64,000 nucleotides of DNA. It comes from Streptomyces aureocirculatus. Lineage in GTDB: Bacteria; Actinomycetota; Actinomycetes; Streptomycetales; Streptomycetaceae. The translations under genes and the position numbers were made by a program. Location: contig NZ_JOAP01000030.1 in the NCBI RefSeq assembly GCF_000720475.1, positions 1-64,000 of the forward strand, read 5' to 3'. Under the pieces are notes generated by a model. It was not told where the DNA came from, made no database searches, and saw only the letters and a list, made by a program, of their open reading frames with translations. Of this stretch, positions 9,262-16,419 are shown piece by piece. Numbering within the stretch: position 1 is the stretch's first letter; every line of letters starts with the position of its first letter.

Positions 9262-9311
9262 GCGAGGGGGGTACCTCCCTGCTCGAGCGAAGCCGAGAGC
9301 TTGGGGGAGGG
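9262..9311. repeat. Dispersed hairpin repeat, copy A
   Basis: This 50-base GC-rich element has the core CTGCTCGAGCGAAGCCGAG. Complementary CTCCC/GGGAG outer arms and CTCG/CGAG inner arms allow a hairpin. Related copies lie at 19443-19493 (upstream of scy) and 63418-63467 (inside rho). The rho copy matches this one at 44 of 50 positions by direct reading. Confidence 0.8.
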
Positions 9312-9404
9312 TGGGCACAGCCCATGTTCCGGGCAACAGTCAAAGCCCCCGCCAGGAATCCCCGGCAGGGGCTTGGGGCCGCGCGCGGCGAAAGGGGGCG
9401 AAGG

Positions 9405-9698
9405 TCAAGCGGACAGGTACCGCTCCACAGTCTCGACCTTGGACGTCATCCCGTCCGTCACACCCGGACGGATGTCGGCCTTGAGGACGAGGGAGACGCG
9501 AGGCGCCCGCGCCTCAACCGCGGCGACGGCCCGCTTGACGACGTCCATGACGTCGTCCCACTCACCCTCGAGAGACGTGAACATCGCGTCGGTCCGATGG
9601 GGCAGCCCCGACTCACGGACGACGCGGACGGCATCGGCGACGTACTCCCCGACGTCCTCGCCGACCCCGAGCGGGGTCACGGAGAAGGCGACGATCAC
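9405..9698 (-). CDS. MTH1187-family thiamine-binding protein
   Basis: This small 97-residue protein fits the MTH1187/YkoF-like ferredoxin-fold family (PF01910), whose members bind thiamine or a derivative. It opens with [20 protein letters not shown], and the family hallmark [18 protein letters not shown] is near residue 35. No signal peptide is present, so it is cytoplasmic. Its GTG start overlaps the stop of the DUF3817 gene by 4 bases (GTGA), so the two are translated as a pair. The physiological role in actinomycetes is not established. Confidence 0.85.
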   Translation of the reverse strand: MIVAFSVTPLGVGEDVGEYVADAVRVVRESGLPHRTDAMFTSLEGEWDDVMDVVKRAVAAVEARAPRVSLVLKADIRPGVTDGMTSKVETVERYLSA

Positions 9699-10039
9699 GC
9701 GTTCACGACCCCTTCACGACGGGCGCGCGAGGCGATCACCGCGGCCTCGGCCTCCTGCTTGAGCTTGCGGTCGGCGAAGAAGCCGCCGGCGGGCAGGACG
9801 GAGAGGACGAAGTAGAGGGCCGCCGTCTTCAACTGCCACTTGGTGCGGTTCCAGGCGTCGAGCCAGAACAGCACGTACAGGATGAAGAGCAGACCGTGGA
9901 TCGCGCCCATCGCCGGCACGGCGTTGAAGTCCGTGGTCCGCTTCAGCACCGAGCAGACGATGAGGAGCAGGAAGGACACGGCCTCGGGGATCGAGACCAG
10001 ACGGAGGCGGCGGAGTGCGGAGGCGGTATTGATGTCCAC
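9695..10039 (-). CDS. DUF3817 integral membrane protein
   Basis: This 114-residue protein has three hydrophobic segments: [35 protein letters not shown] and [17 protein letters not shown]. The [11 protein letters not shown] start and central IHGLLF are characteristic of DUF3817 (PF12823). Function is unknown. Translation begins at a GTG (10039). It is first of a two-gene unit with the MTH1187 gene, and a palindrome at 10071-10090 lies about 30 bases upstream of its start. Confidence 0.85.
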   Translation of the reverse strand: MDINTASALRRLRLVSIPEAVSFLLLIVCSVLKRTTDFNAVPAMGAIHGLLFILYVLFWLDAWNRTKWQLKTAALYFVLSVLPAGGFFADRKLKQEAEAAVIASRARREGVVNA

Positions 10040-10070
10040 GGGTCACCTTCGGGGCAGGGTCGACGTCGAT

Positions 10071-10090
10071 CTTGTGAATGGATGCACAAG
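10071..10090. promoter_or_regulatory. Imperfect palindrome between DUF3817 and the AIM24 operon
   Basis: CTTGTGAATGGATGCACAAG pairs at eight of ten positions, with arms CTTGTG and CACAAG. It sits in the divergent gap between two operons. It resembles the Rex operator consensus TTGTGAACNNNTTCACAA with two mismatches at specified positions, but other regulators bind similar palindromes. Confidence 0.4.
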
Positions 10091-10182
10091 CGTCCCCCAT
10101 TGTGGCATCAGGGCCTTTCCGGGGTGCGTTCAGGGTCGGGTCCCCTGTCCGGCGGTACCGGGCTGCGACTACCTTCGCTCTC

Positions 10183-10821
10183 GTGGCTACGTTCCGATTG
10201 CAGGGCAGCAGAATGCTCGCCGTCGACATGACCGGGGACGCCGTCAAGGCGAAGAACGGCTCCATGGTCGCCTATGACGGCACGATGATTTTCAAGAAGC
10301 TGACGGGGGGCGGCGAAGGCATACGGGGCATGGTGACCCGCCGTCTCACCAACGAGCGCATGACGGTGATGGAGGTGAAGGGGCACGGCACCTGCTGGTT
10401 CGCCGACTACGCGACGGAGATCAGCCTGGTCCACCTCCAGGGCGAGAAGCTGTACGTGGAGTCCAGCAACCTCCTGTGCACGGACGCGGGCCTGCGCACG
10501 GGCACCACGTTCACGGGCCTGCGCGGCGCGACGCAGGGCAACGGCATCTTCACGACCACGGTCGAGGGCACGGGCCAGGCGGCGCTCATCTCGGACGGAC
10601 CCGCGGTGATCCTGCGCGTCACCAAGCAGAACCCGCTCACGGTCGACCCGGGCGCGTACGTCGCCCACCAGGGCAAGCTCAAGCAGAGCTTCCAGTCAGG
10701 TGTCACCTTCCGCACGCTGATGGGCGAGGGCGGCGGCGAGGCCTTCCAGATCCGCTTCGAGGGCGAGGGCCTGGTCTATGTCCAGCCCAGCGAGCGGAAC
10801 ACGATCGCGGGGGACGTGTGA
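10183..10821 (+). CDS. AIM24 family protein (first of three)
   Basis: This is a 212-residue AIM24/TIGR00266-type protein, predicted to form a double-stranded beta-helix rich in Gly. Features include FRLQGSRMLAVDM, KAKNGSMVAYDG, the long FFxxxxGxG-like stretch FKKLTGGGEGIRG, and an ending in GLVYVQPSE. The family is named after a yeast mitochondrial protein, and bacterial function is unknown. No signal peptide or membrane helix is seen. I chose the GTG at 10183 because homologues start with FRLQGS; the ATG at 10213 is an alternative. It is followed after one base by a second AIM24 gene and then a third, so the three products probably work together. Confidence 0.82.
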   Translation: MATFRLQGSRMLAVDMTGDAVKAKNGSMVAYDGTMIFKKLTGGGEGIRGMVTRRLTNERMTVMEVKGHGTCWFADYATEISLVHLQGEKLYVESSNLLCTDAGLRTGTTFTGLRGATQGNGIFTTTVEGTGQAALISDGPAVILRVTKQNPLTVDPGAYVAHQGKLKQSFQSGVTFRTLMGEGGGEAFQIRFEGEGLVYVQPSERNTIAGDV

Positions 10822-10822
10822 C

Positions 10823-11473
10823 ATGCCATTTCGGGAGATCAACCACAAAATGGTCGAGGCGGTCGTCCAGCCCGGCACCAAGATGTTCTCGCAGCGCGGC
10901 GCCATGCTGGCCTACAAGGGAGACGTGTCCTTCACCCCGAACATCCGCGGCGGCCAGGGCGGCCTCGCGTCCATGCTCGGACGGCGGCTCGCCAACGAGT
11001 CGATCCCGCTGATGACGGTGGAGGGCGACGGCACGGTCATGTTCGGGCACGGCGGCCACCATGTGCACGTGATCACCCTGACCGGCGACACCATGTACGT
11101 GGAGGCGGACCGGCTGCTCGCCTTCGACGGCACCCTCCAGCAGGGCACGATGTTCCTCGGTTCGCAGGGCGGTGTGATGGGCATGGTGCGCGGCCAGGTG
11201 TCGGGCCAGGGCCTGTTCACCACGACGCTCAAGGGCCACGGCGCGGTCGCCGTGATGGCGCACGGCGGCGTGATCGAGCTGCCGCTCACCCCCCAGCGCC
11301 CGGTCCACGTGGACCCCCAGTCGTACGTGGCACACCACGGCGACGTGCGCAACAAACTGTCCACGGCGCTGAGCTGGCGCGACATGGTGGGCCGCGGCTC
11401 GGGCGAGGCGTTCCAACTGGAGTTCAGCGGCAATGGCGTGGTGTACGTCCAGGCATCGGAGGAGAAGCTGTGA
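10823..11473 (+). CDS. AIM24 family protein (second of three)
   Basis: This 216-residue paralogue of its neighbours has the motifs EAVVQPGTKMFSQRGAMLAYKGDV, LANESIPLMTVEGDG and MYVEADRLLAFDG, and ends GVVYVQASEEKL. The ATG at 10823 is one base after the previous stop. The end overlaps the GTG of the third gene by 4 bases, which suggests coupled translation of all three. It has no transmembrane or export signal. Function is not established; a scaffold role is only a guess from the fold. Confidence 0.85.
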   Translation: MPFREINHKMVEAVVQPGTKMFSQRGAMLAYKGDVSFTPNIRGGQGGLASMLGRRLANESIPLMTVEGDGTVMFGHGGHHVHVITLTGDTMYVEADRLLAFDGTLQQGTMFLGSQGGVMGMVRGQVSGQGLFTTTLKGHGAVAVMAHGGVIELPLTPQRPVHVDPQSYVAHHGDVRNKLSTALSWRDMVGRGSGEAFQLEFSGNGVVYVQASEEKL

Positions 11474-12297
11474 GCACGCCCGTGATCTTCGACCCGATGA
11501 CGCTGCCGAGCGACGACAACGTCAACGCGTTCACCTTCTGCGTGGAGCTGACCGGCAGCCAGTGGTTCCTGCAGAAGGGCAAGATGATCGCCTATTACGG
11601 GCGCATCGACTTCAACGGCATCGGGCACGGCCGCCTTGAGCGCCTCGTGCGCACGTCCTTCCACTCCCCGCTGCACGCCAGCGACTGGGTGGTGGCCGAG
11701 GGCACCGGCAAGATGCTCCTCGCCGACCGAGCCTTCGACGTGAACTCCTACGACTTGGAGGACGGCAACCTCACCATCCGCTCGGGCAACCTCCTCGCTT
11801 TTCAGCCAAGTCTGTCGCTGAAGCAGTCCATCGTTCCGGGCTTTCTGACCCTGATCGGCACGGGCAAGTTCGTGGCGGTGTCGAGCGGTCCCGTGGTGTT
11901 CATGGAACCGCCGATCAGGGTGGACCCGCAGGCGCTCGTCGGCTGGGCGGACTGCCCCTCGCCGTGCCATCACTACGACCACCAGTACATGTCCGGCGTG
12001 ATCGGCGGCCTGCGGGCACTCACCGGAATCGGCGGCACCTCCGGGGAGGAGCACCAGTTCGAGTTCGTGGGCGCGGGCACGGTGCTGCTGCAGTCCTCGG
12101 AGTCCCTGATGGCGGAGACGGCGACGGGCGCGCTGCCGCAGCAGGACGGAGTGCCGGGCGCTCGCGGCGGAGAGGGCGGGCAGGGGTCCCAGGGTTCATC
12201 GGGACACCGTGGGCAACCTGGCCAACGTGGACAGCAGACGCAAGGACCGCGCCTTCCCGGACAACTAGGAGACCTCCAGCGTCGCTTCGGCCTGTGA
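11470..12297 (+). CDS. AIM24 family protein with collagen-like C-terminal tail
   Basis: This is the third AIM24 paralogue, 275 residues. The AIM24 domain spans about residues 15-215 (WFLQKGKMIAYYGRIDF, SGNLLAFQPSLSLKQS, GAGTVLLQSSESL). Residues 227-256 (bases 12148-12237) are ten uninterrupted Gly-X-Y triplets (GVP GAR GGE GGQ and so on), a collagen-like run. A basic end, LGDLQRRFGL, follows. Collagen-like runs drive trimer formation, so this member may oligomerise the set; that is inference. The GTG start overlaps the preceding stop. A strong hairpin follows at 12313-12369. Confidence 0.85.
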   Translation: MSTPVIFDPMTLPSDDNVNAFTFCVELTGSQWFLQKGKMIAYYGRIDFNGIGHGRLERLVRTSFHSPLHASDWVVAEGTGKMLLADRAFDVNSYDLEDGNLTIRSGNLLAFQPSLSLKQSIVPGFLTLIGTGKFVAVSSGPVVFMEPPIRVDPQALVGWADCPSPCHHYDHQYMSGVIGGLRALTGIGGTSGEEHQFEFVGAGTVLLQSSESLMAETATGALPQQDGVPGARGGEGGQGSQGSSGHRGQPGQRGQQTQGPRLPGQLGDLQRRFGL

Positions 12298-12312
12298 GCG
12301 GTAGTCTGCGGA

Positions 12313-12369
12313 GTGTGACGGCGAACGCCTGTACCCCTCGCAACCCGAGGGGTGCGAGGCGCGTCACAC
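12313..12369 (+). terminator. Terminator of the AIM24 operon
   Basis: This is a two-tier inverted repeat. The outer arms are GTGTGACG (12313-12320) and CGTCACAC (12362-12369). The inner arms are ACCCCTCG (12332-12339) and CGAGGGGT (12345-12352) around a 5-base loop. It lies between the AIM24 stop and the next MarR promoter. Confidence 0.7.
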
Positions 12370-12401
12370 CCCGACACTCGTTCACCATTCAACTTCTTAG
12401 G

Positions 12402-12413
12402 TAGAATCGATTC
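12402..12413 (+). promoter_or_regulatory. -10 box and palindrome at MarR start (leaderless candidate)
   Basis: TAGAAT at 12402-12407 is a good -10 hexamer and ends 7 bases before the ATG at 12415, so transcription would begin at or near the start codon. It overlaps a perfect 10-base palindrome, GAATCGATTC (12404-12413), a plausible autoregulatory half-operator. No ribosome-binding site is present upstream of the ATG. Confidence 0.5.
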
Positions 12414-12414
12414 C

Positions 12415-12891
12415 ATGGAGACCGAGACGGCCCCGCAGTGGCTGACCGACGAGGAACAGTGCGCCTGGCGTACCCACGTGGAGGTCAACAGGATGCTGAC
12501 GTACCAGTTGGAGAAGGATCTCCAGCCGTTCAACCTCACCATGAACGACTACGACATCCTCGTACATCTCTCCGAATCCGACGACCATCGGATGCGCATG
12601 AGCGACCTCGCGGCCGCCACGCTGCAGTCCAAGAGCCGGCTCTCCCACCAGATCACCCGTATGGAGAACGCGGGCCTGGTGCGACGGGAGAACTGCGAGT
12701 CCGACCGGCGCGGGCTCTTCACCGTGCTCACCGACGAGGGCATGGAGACCATGAAGCGCGTCGCGCCGCACCACGTCACCTCGGTGCGGCAGCACTTCGT
12801 CGACCTCATCTCACCGGAAGCACTCAGCGACCTGCACAAGGCGCTGACACCCATCGCGGAACACCTGCGCGGGCTGCGCGGCAAGCCCTGA
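12415..12891 (+). CDS. MarR-family transcriptional regulator
   Basis: This 158-residue winged-helix protein starts METETAPQWLTDEEQCAWRT. The HTH is near residues 60-85 (MRMSDLAAATLQSKSRLSHQITRMENAGLV) and the wing contains ESDRRGLF. It resembles the Streptomyces MarR regulator near SCO5405 (DptR3 type), which has been linked to antibiotic production and development; that link is from memory. The -10 box next to the ATG and the lack of a Shine-Dalgarno suggest a leaderless mRNA. The last 13 bases of the gene, including the stop, are repeated immediately downstream (12879-12906). Confidence 0.88.
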   Translation: METETAPQWLTDEEQCAWRTHVEVNRMLTYQLEKDLQPFNLTMNDYDILVHLSESDDHRMRMSDLAAATLQSKSRLSHQITRMENAGLVRRENCESDRRGLFTVLTDEGMETMKRVAPHHVTSVRQHFVDLISPEALSDLHKALTPIAEHLRGLRGKP

Positions 12892-12906
12892 CACGGCAAG
12901 CCCTGA
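12879..12906. repeat. Stop-codon-spanning duplication at MarR 3' end
   Basis: CGGCAAGCCCTGA occurs at 12879-12891, where it forms the gene end and stop codon. It is repeated exactly at 12894-12906, a 15-base period. This gives a second stop codon in the same frame. Confidence 0.85.
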
Positions 12907-12918
12907 TGCCGCCCCGGG

Positions 12919-14529
12919 TCAGGATGCCGCCGTGGCCGCTGGCAGGCGCAGCACGAAGACCGCTCCTCCGCCCGGGGAGTCGTCGACCGTGAGCGTCCCG
13001 CCGTGGCGCCCGGCCACATCGCGTGCGATGGCGAGGCCAAGCCCCGCACCTCCCTCGTCACGGCTGCGCGCGTCGTCGAGCCGTACGAACCGCTCGAAGA
13101 TCCGCTCCCGCTCCTGACACGGCACACCGTCGCCGTCGTCGGCCACCTCCAGGACCGCCCACACCCCGTCGGCCCAACTGGTGACCGTCACCCTGGACCG
13201 GGCGTGCCGCTGCGCGTTGGTCACGAGATTGCCGAGCACACGCGCCAACTGGCCACGGGAACCGGCCACTTCGACGCTGTCGAGATCCGATGTGACGACC
13301 ACCCGGTCCCCCGTGCGCTGCGACAGCTCCTCGCGGGCCAGGGCCGCCAGATCCACGCGTCCCTGGCCCGGCTTCTCACCCGCGTCGAGGCGGGCGAGCA
13401 GCAGCAGGTCGGCGGCAAGTTCCTGAAGGCGCACGGTGTCCGCGACGGCCCCCGGCACATCGAGCAGCTCGGGGTGGGCGGCGCCCACTTCGAGCTGGGT
13501 GCGCAGGGAGGCGATGGGGCTGCGCAGTTCGTGGGACGCGTCGGCGACGAAACGGCGCTGGCGCTCCACGGACGTCTGCAACGCGGCCAGGGTCTCGTTC
13601 GTGGTCCGTGCCAGGCGCGCGATCTCGTCGTGCGTGTCCGGCTCGGGCACCCGGCGCCCCAGGTCCTCGGACGCGGTGATCACGGCCATCTCGGCACGGA
13701 TGGCGTCCACCGGGCGCAGGGCGCGCCGGGTGACCAGCCAGGTCACGCCCGCGATCACGGCGAGCAGCAGTGGGAAGCCGATCAGCATGGCGGTCAGGGC
13801 TGTGCCCACGGCACTGCGTTCGGCGGCCAGCGGGGCGCCCGCGTGGACGGTCAGCTCACCCCTCGACTCGGTGTTCACCCGTACCTCGGCGAAGCGGTAG
13901 TCCTCGCTCTCGCCGTCGACCGTCGCCGAGCCCTCGCTCTCGCGGCTGTCTTCGGAGATCTCGCCGCGTTCGAGCCGGTCGTCGCCGGAGTCACCGCCGT
14001 CGGCGGCCTCTTCGGCCGCGTCCTCAGCCGCGTCCTCGGCGGCTTCCTCGGCGGCGTCCTGCTTGTCCTTCGCGTCGTCGTTGTCGTTGTCGTTGTCGGT
14101 GCTGTCGCTGCCGTCCGCGTCGTTCTTGTCGTCCGTGTCCGTCGGCTTCGGCGTGGGGGCGGGCTTCGGCGTGGGCTTGCGCGGGGCGGGTGCGGGGGTC
14201 ACTTCGGTCACCCCCGTACCGGTGATCCTCTCCAGGTCGTCGCTTGCCGCGACGAGCCGGTCGTCCTCGTCCACGACCTGAACGGGGTGGTCGTCGCCTT
14301 CGGGAAGGTCGAGGTCGGCGGGTGCGATGCCGGTGGAGAGCTGGGCGGCCACCTCGCGGGCGGCCGAACCCGCCTGCGCGTCGGCCTGGTCGATGAGGCT
14401 CGCGCGCAGGGACAGCAGCACGGCGGCGCCCGCGGCGACCAGCGCGAGCGCCACCACGAGGGTCGCGCCCACGGCGGCCCGGGCGCGCACGGAGGCGAAC
14501 AGGCGCCGCACCGGGGAGGCCGCGGTCAT
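12919..14529 (-). CDS. Two-component sensor histidine kinase with acidic extracytoplasmic domain
   Basis: This is a 536-residue kinase. TM1 is near residues 18-42 and TM2 near 250-272. A HAMP linker (TRRALRPVDAIRAEM) follows, then a HisKA box (FVADASHELRSPIASL), an N-box (NLVTNAQRH) and G-boxes (DDGDGVP, GAGLGLAIA). The segment between the membrane helices holds a Pro/Lys run (PAPRKPTPKPAPTPKP), then about 60 residues dominated by Asp, Glu and Ala. This is unusual and may bind cations or basic ligands. Its start overlaps the response regulator stop (ATGA), so the pair is coupled. The divergent PepSY-domain protein, itself Asp-rich, is the likely partner or target. The signal is unknown. Confidence 0.92.
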   Translation of the reverse strand: MTAASPVRRLFASVRARAAVGATLVVALALVAAGAAVLLSLRASLIDQADAQAGSAAREVAAQLSTGIAPADLDLPEGDDHPVQVVDEDDRLVAASDDLERITGTGVTEVTPAPAPRKPTPKPAPTPKPTDTDDKNDADGSDSTDNDNDNDDAKDKQDAAEEAAEDAAEDAAEEAADGGDSGDDRLERGEISEDSRESEGSATVDGESEDYRFAEVRVNTESRGELTVHAGAPLAAERSAVGTALTAMLIGFPLLLAVIAGVTWLVTRRALRPVDAIRAEMAVITASEDLGRRVPEPDTHDEIARLARTTNETLAALQTSVERQRRFVADASHELRSPIASLRTQLEVGAAHPELLDVPGAVADTVRLQELAADLLLLARLDAGEKPGQGRVDLAALAREELSQRTGDRVVVTSDLDSVEVAGSRGQLARVLGNLVTNAQRHARSRVTVTSWADGVWAVLEVADDGDGVPCQERERIFERFVRLDDARSRDEGGAGLGLAIARDVAGRHGGTLTVDDSPGGGAVFVLRLPAATAAS

Positions 14530-15206
14530 CGGGGTGCCTCCAGGCGGTACCCGGCCCCCCGGACCGTCTTGATGAGCGGGGCGCCCAGCTTGCGGCGCAG
14601 CGTGCTCACGTACACCTCGACGATGTTGGGGTCGCCCTCGTACGCGAAGTCCCAGACGTGGTCGAGGATGTCGGCCTTGGACACCACCTGTCCGGCCCGC
14701 AGGAGCAACTGCTCCAGGACGGCGAACTCCTTAGCGGTGAGGGTGATCTCCGTGCCGGGGACGTCCTCACCGCCGCCGCGCACCACGCGCCGGGCCGCGG
14801 TGTCGATCCGCAGGTCGCCCAGGGTGTGGACGGGCGCGGGGGACGCGGCACGGCGGCGCAGCAGGGCCTTCACGCGGGCGACGAGGACGACGTACGAGAA
14901 GGGCTTGGTCAGGTAGTCGTCGGCGCCGGTGTCCAGGCCCTCGGCCTCGTCGTACTCGCCGTCCTTCGCGGTGAGCATCAGGATCGGTACGTCGTGTCCC
15001 GCGGCGCGGAGTGTGGAGCAGACGCGGTAGCCGTTCATGCCCGGGAGCATGATGTCCAGGATGACCAGGTCGTACGTGCCCTCGGTCGCCCTGTGCAGGC
15101 CTTCCGCGCCGTCGTGGACGACGTCGACGGCGTAGCCCTCGGCGGTCAGGCCCTTGGCGAGGGACAGGGCCAGACGCTTTTCGTCCTCGACGATCAACAG
15201 TCGCAT
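14526..15206 (-). CDS. OmpR-family response regulator
   Basis: This 226-residue regulator has a receiver domain with an acidic pocket near VEDE (residues 6-9), phospho-acceptor Asp51 (LVILDIMLPGMNG), and conserved Thr and Lys (LTAKD; KPFSY). A C-terminal winged helix of the OmpR/PhoB type follows (EITLTAKEFAVLEQLLLRAGQVVSK, then VYVSTLRRKLG). It is the first gene of the pair with the kinase. Its promoter region contains four to five TTCAGG repeats spaced 10-11 bases apart, the pattern expected for tandem binding of an OmpR-type dimer. Autoregulation and control of the divergent PepSY gene are therefore likely. Confidence 0.94.
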   Translation of the reverse strand: MRLLIVEDEKRLALSLAKGLTAEGYAVDVVHDGAEGLHRATEGTYDLVILDIMLPGMNGYRVCSTLRAAGHDVPILMLTAKDGEYDEAEGLDTGADDYLTKPFSYVVLVARVKALLRRRAASPAPVHTLGDLRIDTAARRVVRGGGEDVPGTEITLTAKEFAVLEQLLLRAGQVVSKADILDHVWDFAYEGDPNIVEVYVSTLRRKLGAPLIKTVRGAGYRLEAPR

Positions 15207-15209
15207 GTG

Positions 15210-15277
15210 TTCAGGATGCCGGAGCGAAGCTGAAGAGTTCTTCAGGCTTCTTCAGGGGGGCTTCAGGATCGTTCAGG
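15210..15277. promoter_or_regulatory. Helically phased TTCAGG direct repeats
   Basis: TTCAGG starts at 15210, 15241, 15251, 15262 and 15272. The last four are separated by 10, 11 and 10 bases, close to one helical turn. The array lies in the 134-base divergent gap between the response regulator and the PepSY gene. It has the form of an OmpR/PhoB-family binding site. Confidence 0.65.
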
Positions 15278-15340
15278 CAGCTTGGTTCTCGTCGGAACGG
15301 ACGGCCCCACGGTGGGGCCAACCACTCGGGAGGAACCCTC

Positions 15341-16106
15341 ATGAAGCGCAACATCGTCATCGCCACCATCACCGCCGCCGCGCTCGTCGGAGGCGGCACG
15401 GCGACGGCCTTCGCGCTGGGCGGCGACGACGAGCCGTCCGCGGCCGGCAAGTCCAGCGTGCAGCTCAAGGACCACGACGACCGTGGTGACCGCGATGACC
15501 GTGACGGTGCGGACGACGCCGACGACAACGGCAAGGACGACGACCGTGACGACGCGCGGGACGACAAGGACGACGCGCGGGACGACAAGGACGACGCGCG
15601 GGACGACAAGGACGACGCGCGGGACGACAAGGACGACGGCCGAGAACGTCGCCGAGGTGAAGGGCGCGAAGGTCGGCGCCACCGAGGCGATCGCCGCCGC
15701 CCTGAAGTCGACGCAGGGGACCGCGGTCTCCGCCGACCTCGACGAGGACAACGGCGGCCTGGTCTGGGACGTGGACGTCCTGGGCAAGGACGGCCGCACC
15801 TGGCACAGCGTCGAGATCGACCCGGGCACGGGCAAGGTGCTCGGCTCGCACGTCGAGCGTGACGACGACGGTGACGACGCCGCGGAGGACTCGCGGGTCG
15901 CGGCCGCGGTCAAGGGCGCTTCGGTGACCGCGGGTGAGGCCGCGGAGGCTGCCGCCGGCAAGGGCACCGTGACCTCCGTCGACGTCGACGACGACTCCCG
16001 GGTCAGCGTCTGGGACGTCGAGACCGTCTCCGCCGACGGTACGGAGGGTCACTGGAACGTGGACCTGAGCAGCGGCAAGGTCGTCGCCGACCGCTTCGAC
16101 GACTGA
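15341..16106 (+). pseudogene. PepSY-domain secreted protein, frame interrupted
   Basis: The ATG at 15341, after GGGAGGA, opens a signal peptide (MKRNIVIATITAAALVGGGTA) and an Asp-rich linker with four exact DDARDDK repeats. That frame then runs on as meaningless Arg-rich sequence to 15862. Two PepSY-like domains (AENVAEVKGAKVGATEAIAAAL and RVAAAVKGASVTAGEAAEAA, each followed by a W-D-V-(D/E) strand) lie in the +1 frame, from about 15642 to the stop at 16106. One extra base (or two missing) near 15632-15645, right after the repeats, would explain the shift. It could be a real inactivation, a phase-variable frame, or a sequencing error in a GC-rich repeat. PepSY domains often inhibit proteases or sense signals outside the membrane; here the partner is probably the divergent kinase. 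Confidence 0.75.
15548..15631 (+). repeat. Four 21-bp coding repeats in the PepSY gene
   Basis: Four identical units of GACGACGCGCGG followed by GACGACAAG span 15548-15568, 15569-15589, 15590-15610 and 15611-15631. Each encodes DDARDDK. The reading-frame break follows within about 15 bases. Confidence 0.92.
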
Positions 16107-16147
16107 TCTTTCCTCGCCTGGGGGCGTTGGGCGTCCCCCCTCGGAGC

Positions 16148-16182
16148 TGGCCCCCGTCACTGCCCCCCGGTGACGGGGGCCA
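16148..16182. terminator. Strong hairpin after the PepSY gene
   Basis: A perfect 13-base-pair stem (TGGCCCCCGTCAC at 16148-16160 with GTGACGGGGGCCA at 16170-16182) has a 9-base loop. CCCCTTTGTTTG follows. It lies between the convergent PepSY and meaB genes and may serve both strands. Confidence 0.8.
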
Positions 16183-16257
16183 CCCCTTTGTTTGCAGGTG
16201 ACCCGGCACCGGGGGCTGTGCCCGCCCGTTCCGCCCTCTGGGCGGCCCAGCCGCCCA

Positions 16258-16390
16258 CAGGGGAGGGCGGCGGCCCACACGCCCGCACGGGGAGGGCGGC
16301 AGCCCGCACGGAGGTAGGGCGGCAGCCCACACGAAGGTAGGGCGGCAGCCCACACGGGGGGAGGGGGCGGCAGCCCACACGGGGAGGGCG
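16258..16390. repeat. Degenerate tandem repeats between PepSY and meaB
   Basis: About six copies of a GGGCGGCAGCCCACACG-like unit are separated by variable AGG/GGAGG/TAG spacers. The copies are less regular than the 9121 array. No gene is seen in the 313 bases between 16107 and 16419 apart from this array and the terminator. Confidence 0.7.
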
Positions 16391-16419
16391 GGTCGCCGGG
16401 GCGGCGGTGACCGGTTCGT

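Noticed and set aside
9023..9343. Short ORFs encoding GNRPAPA-type repeats
   Set aside because: The repeats are open in several frames on both strands, as expected of a 24-base unit, and lack ribosome sites.
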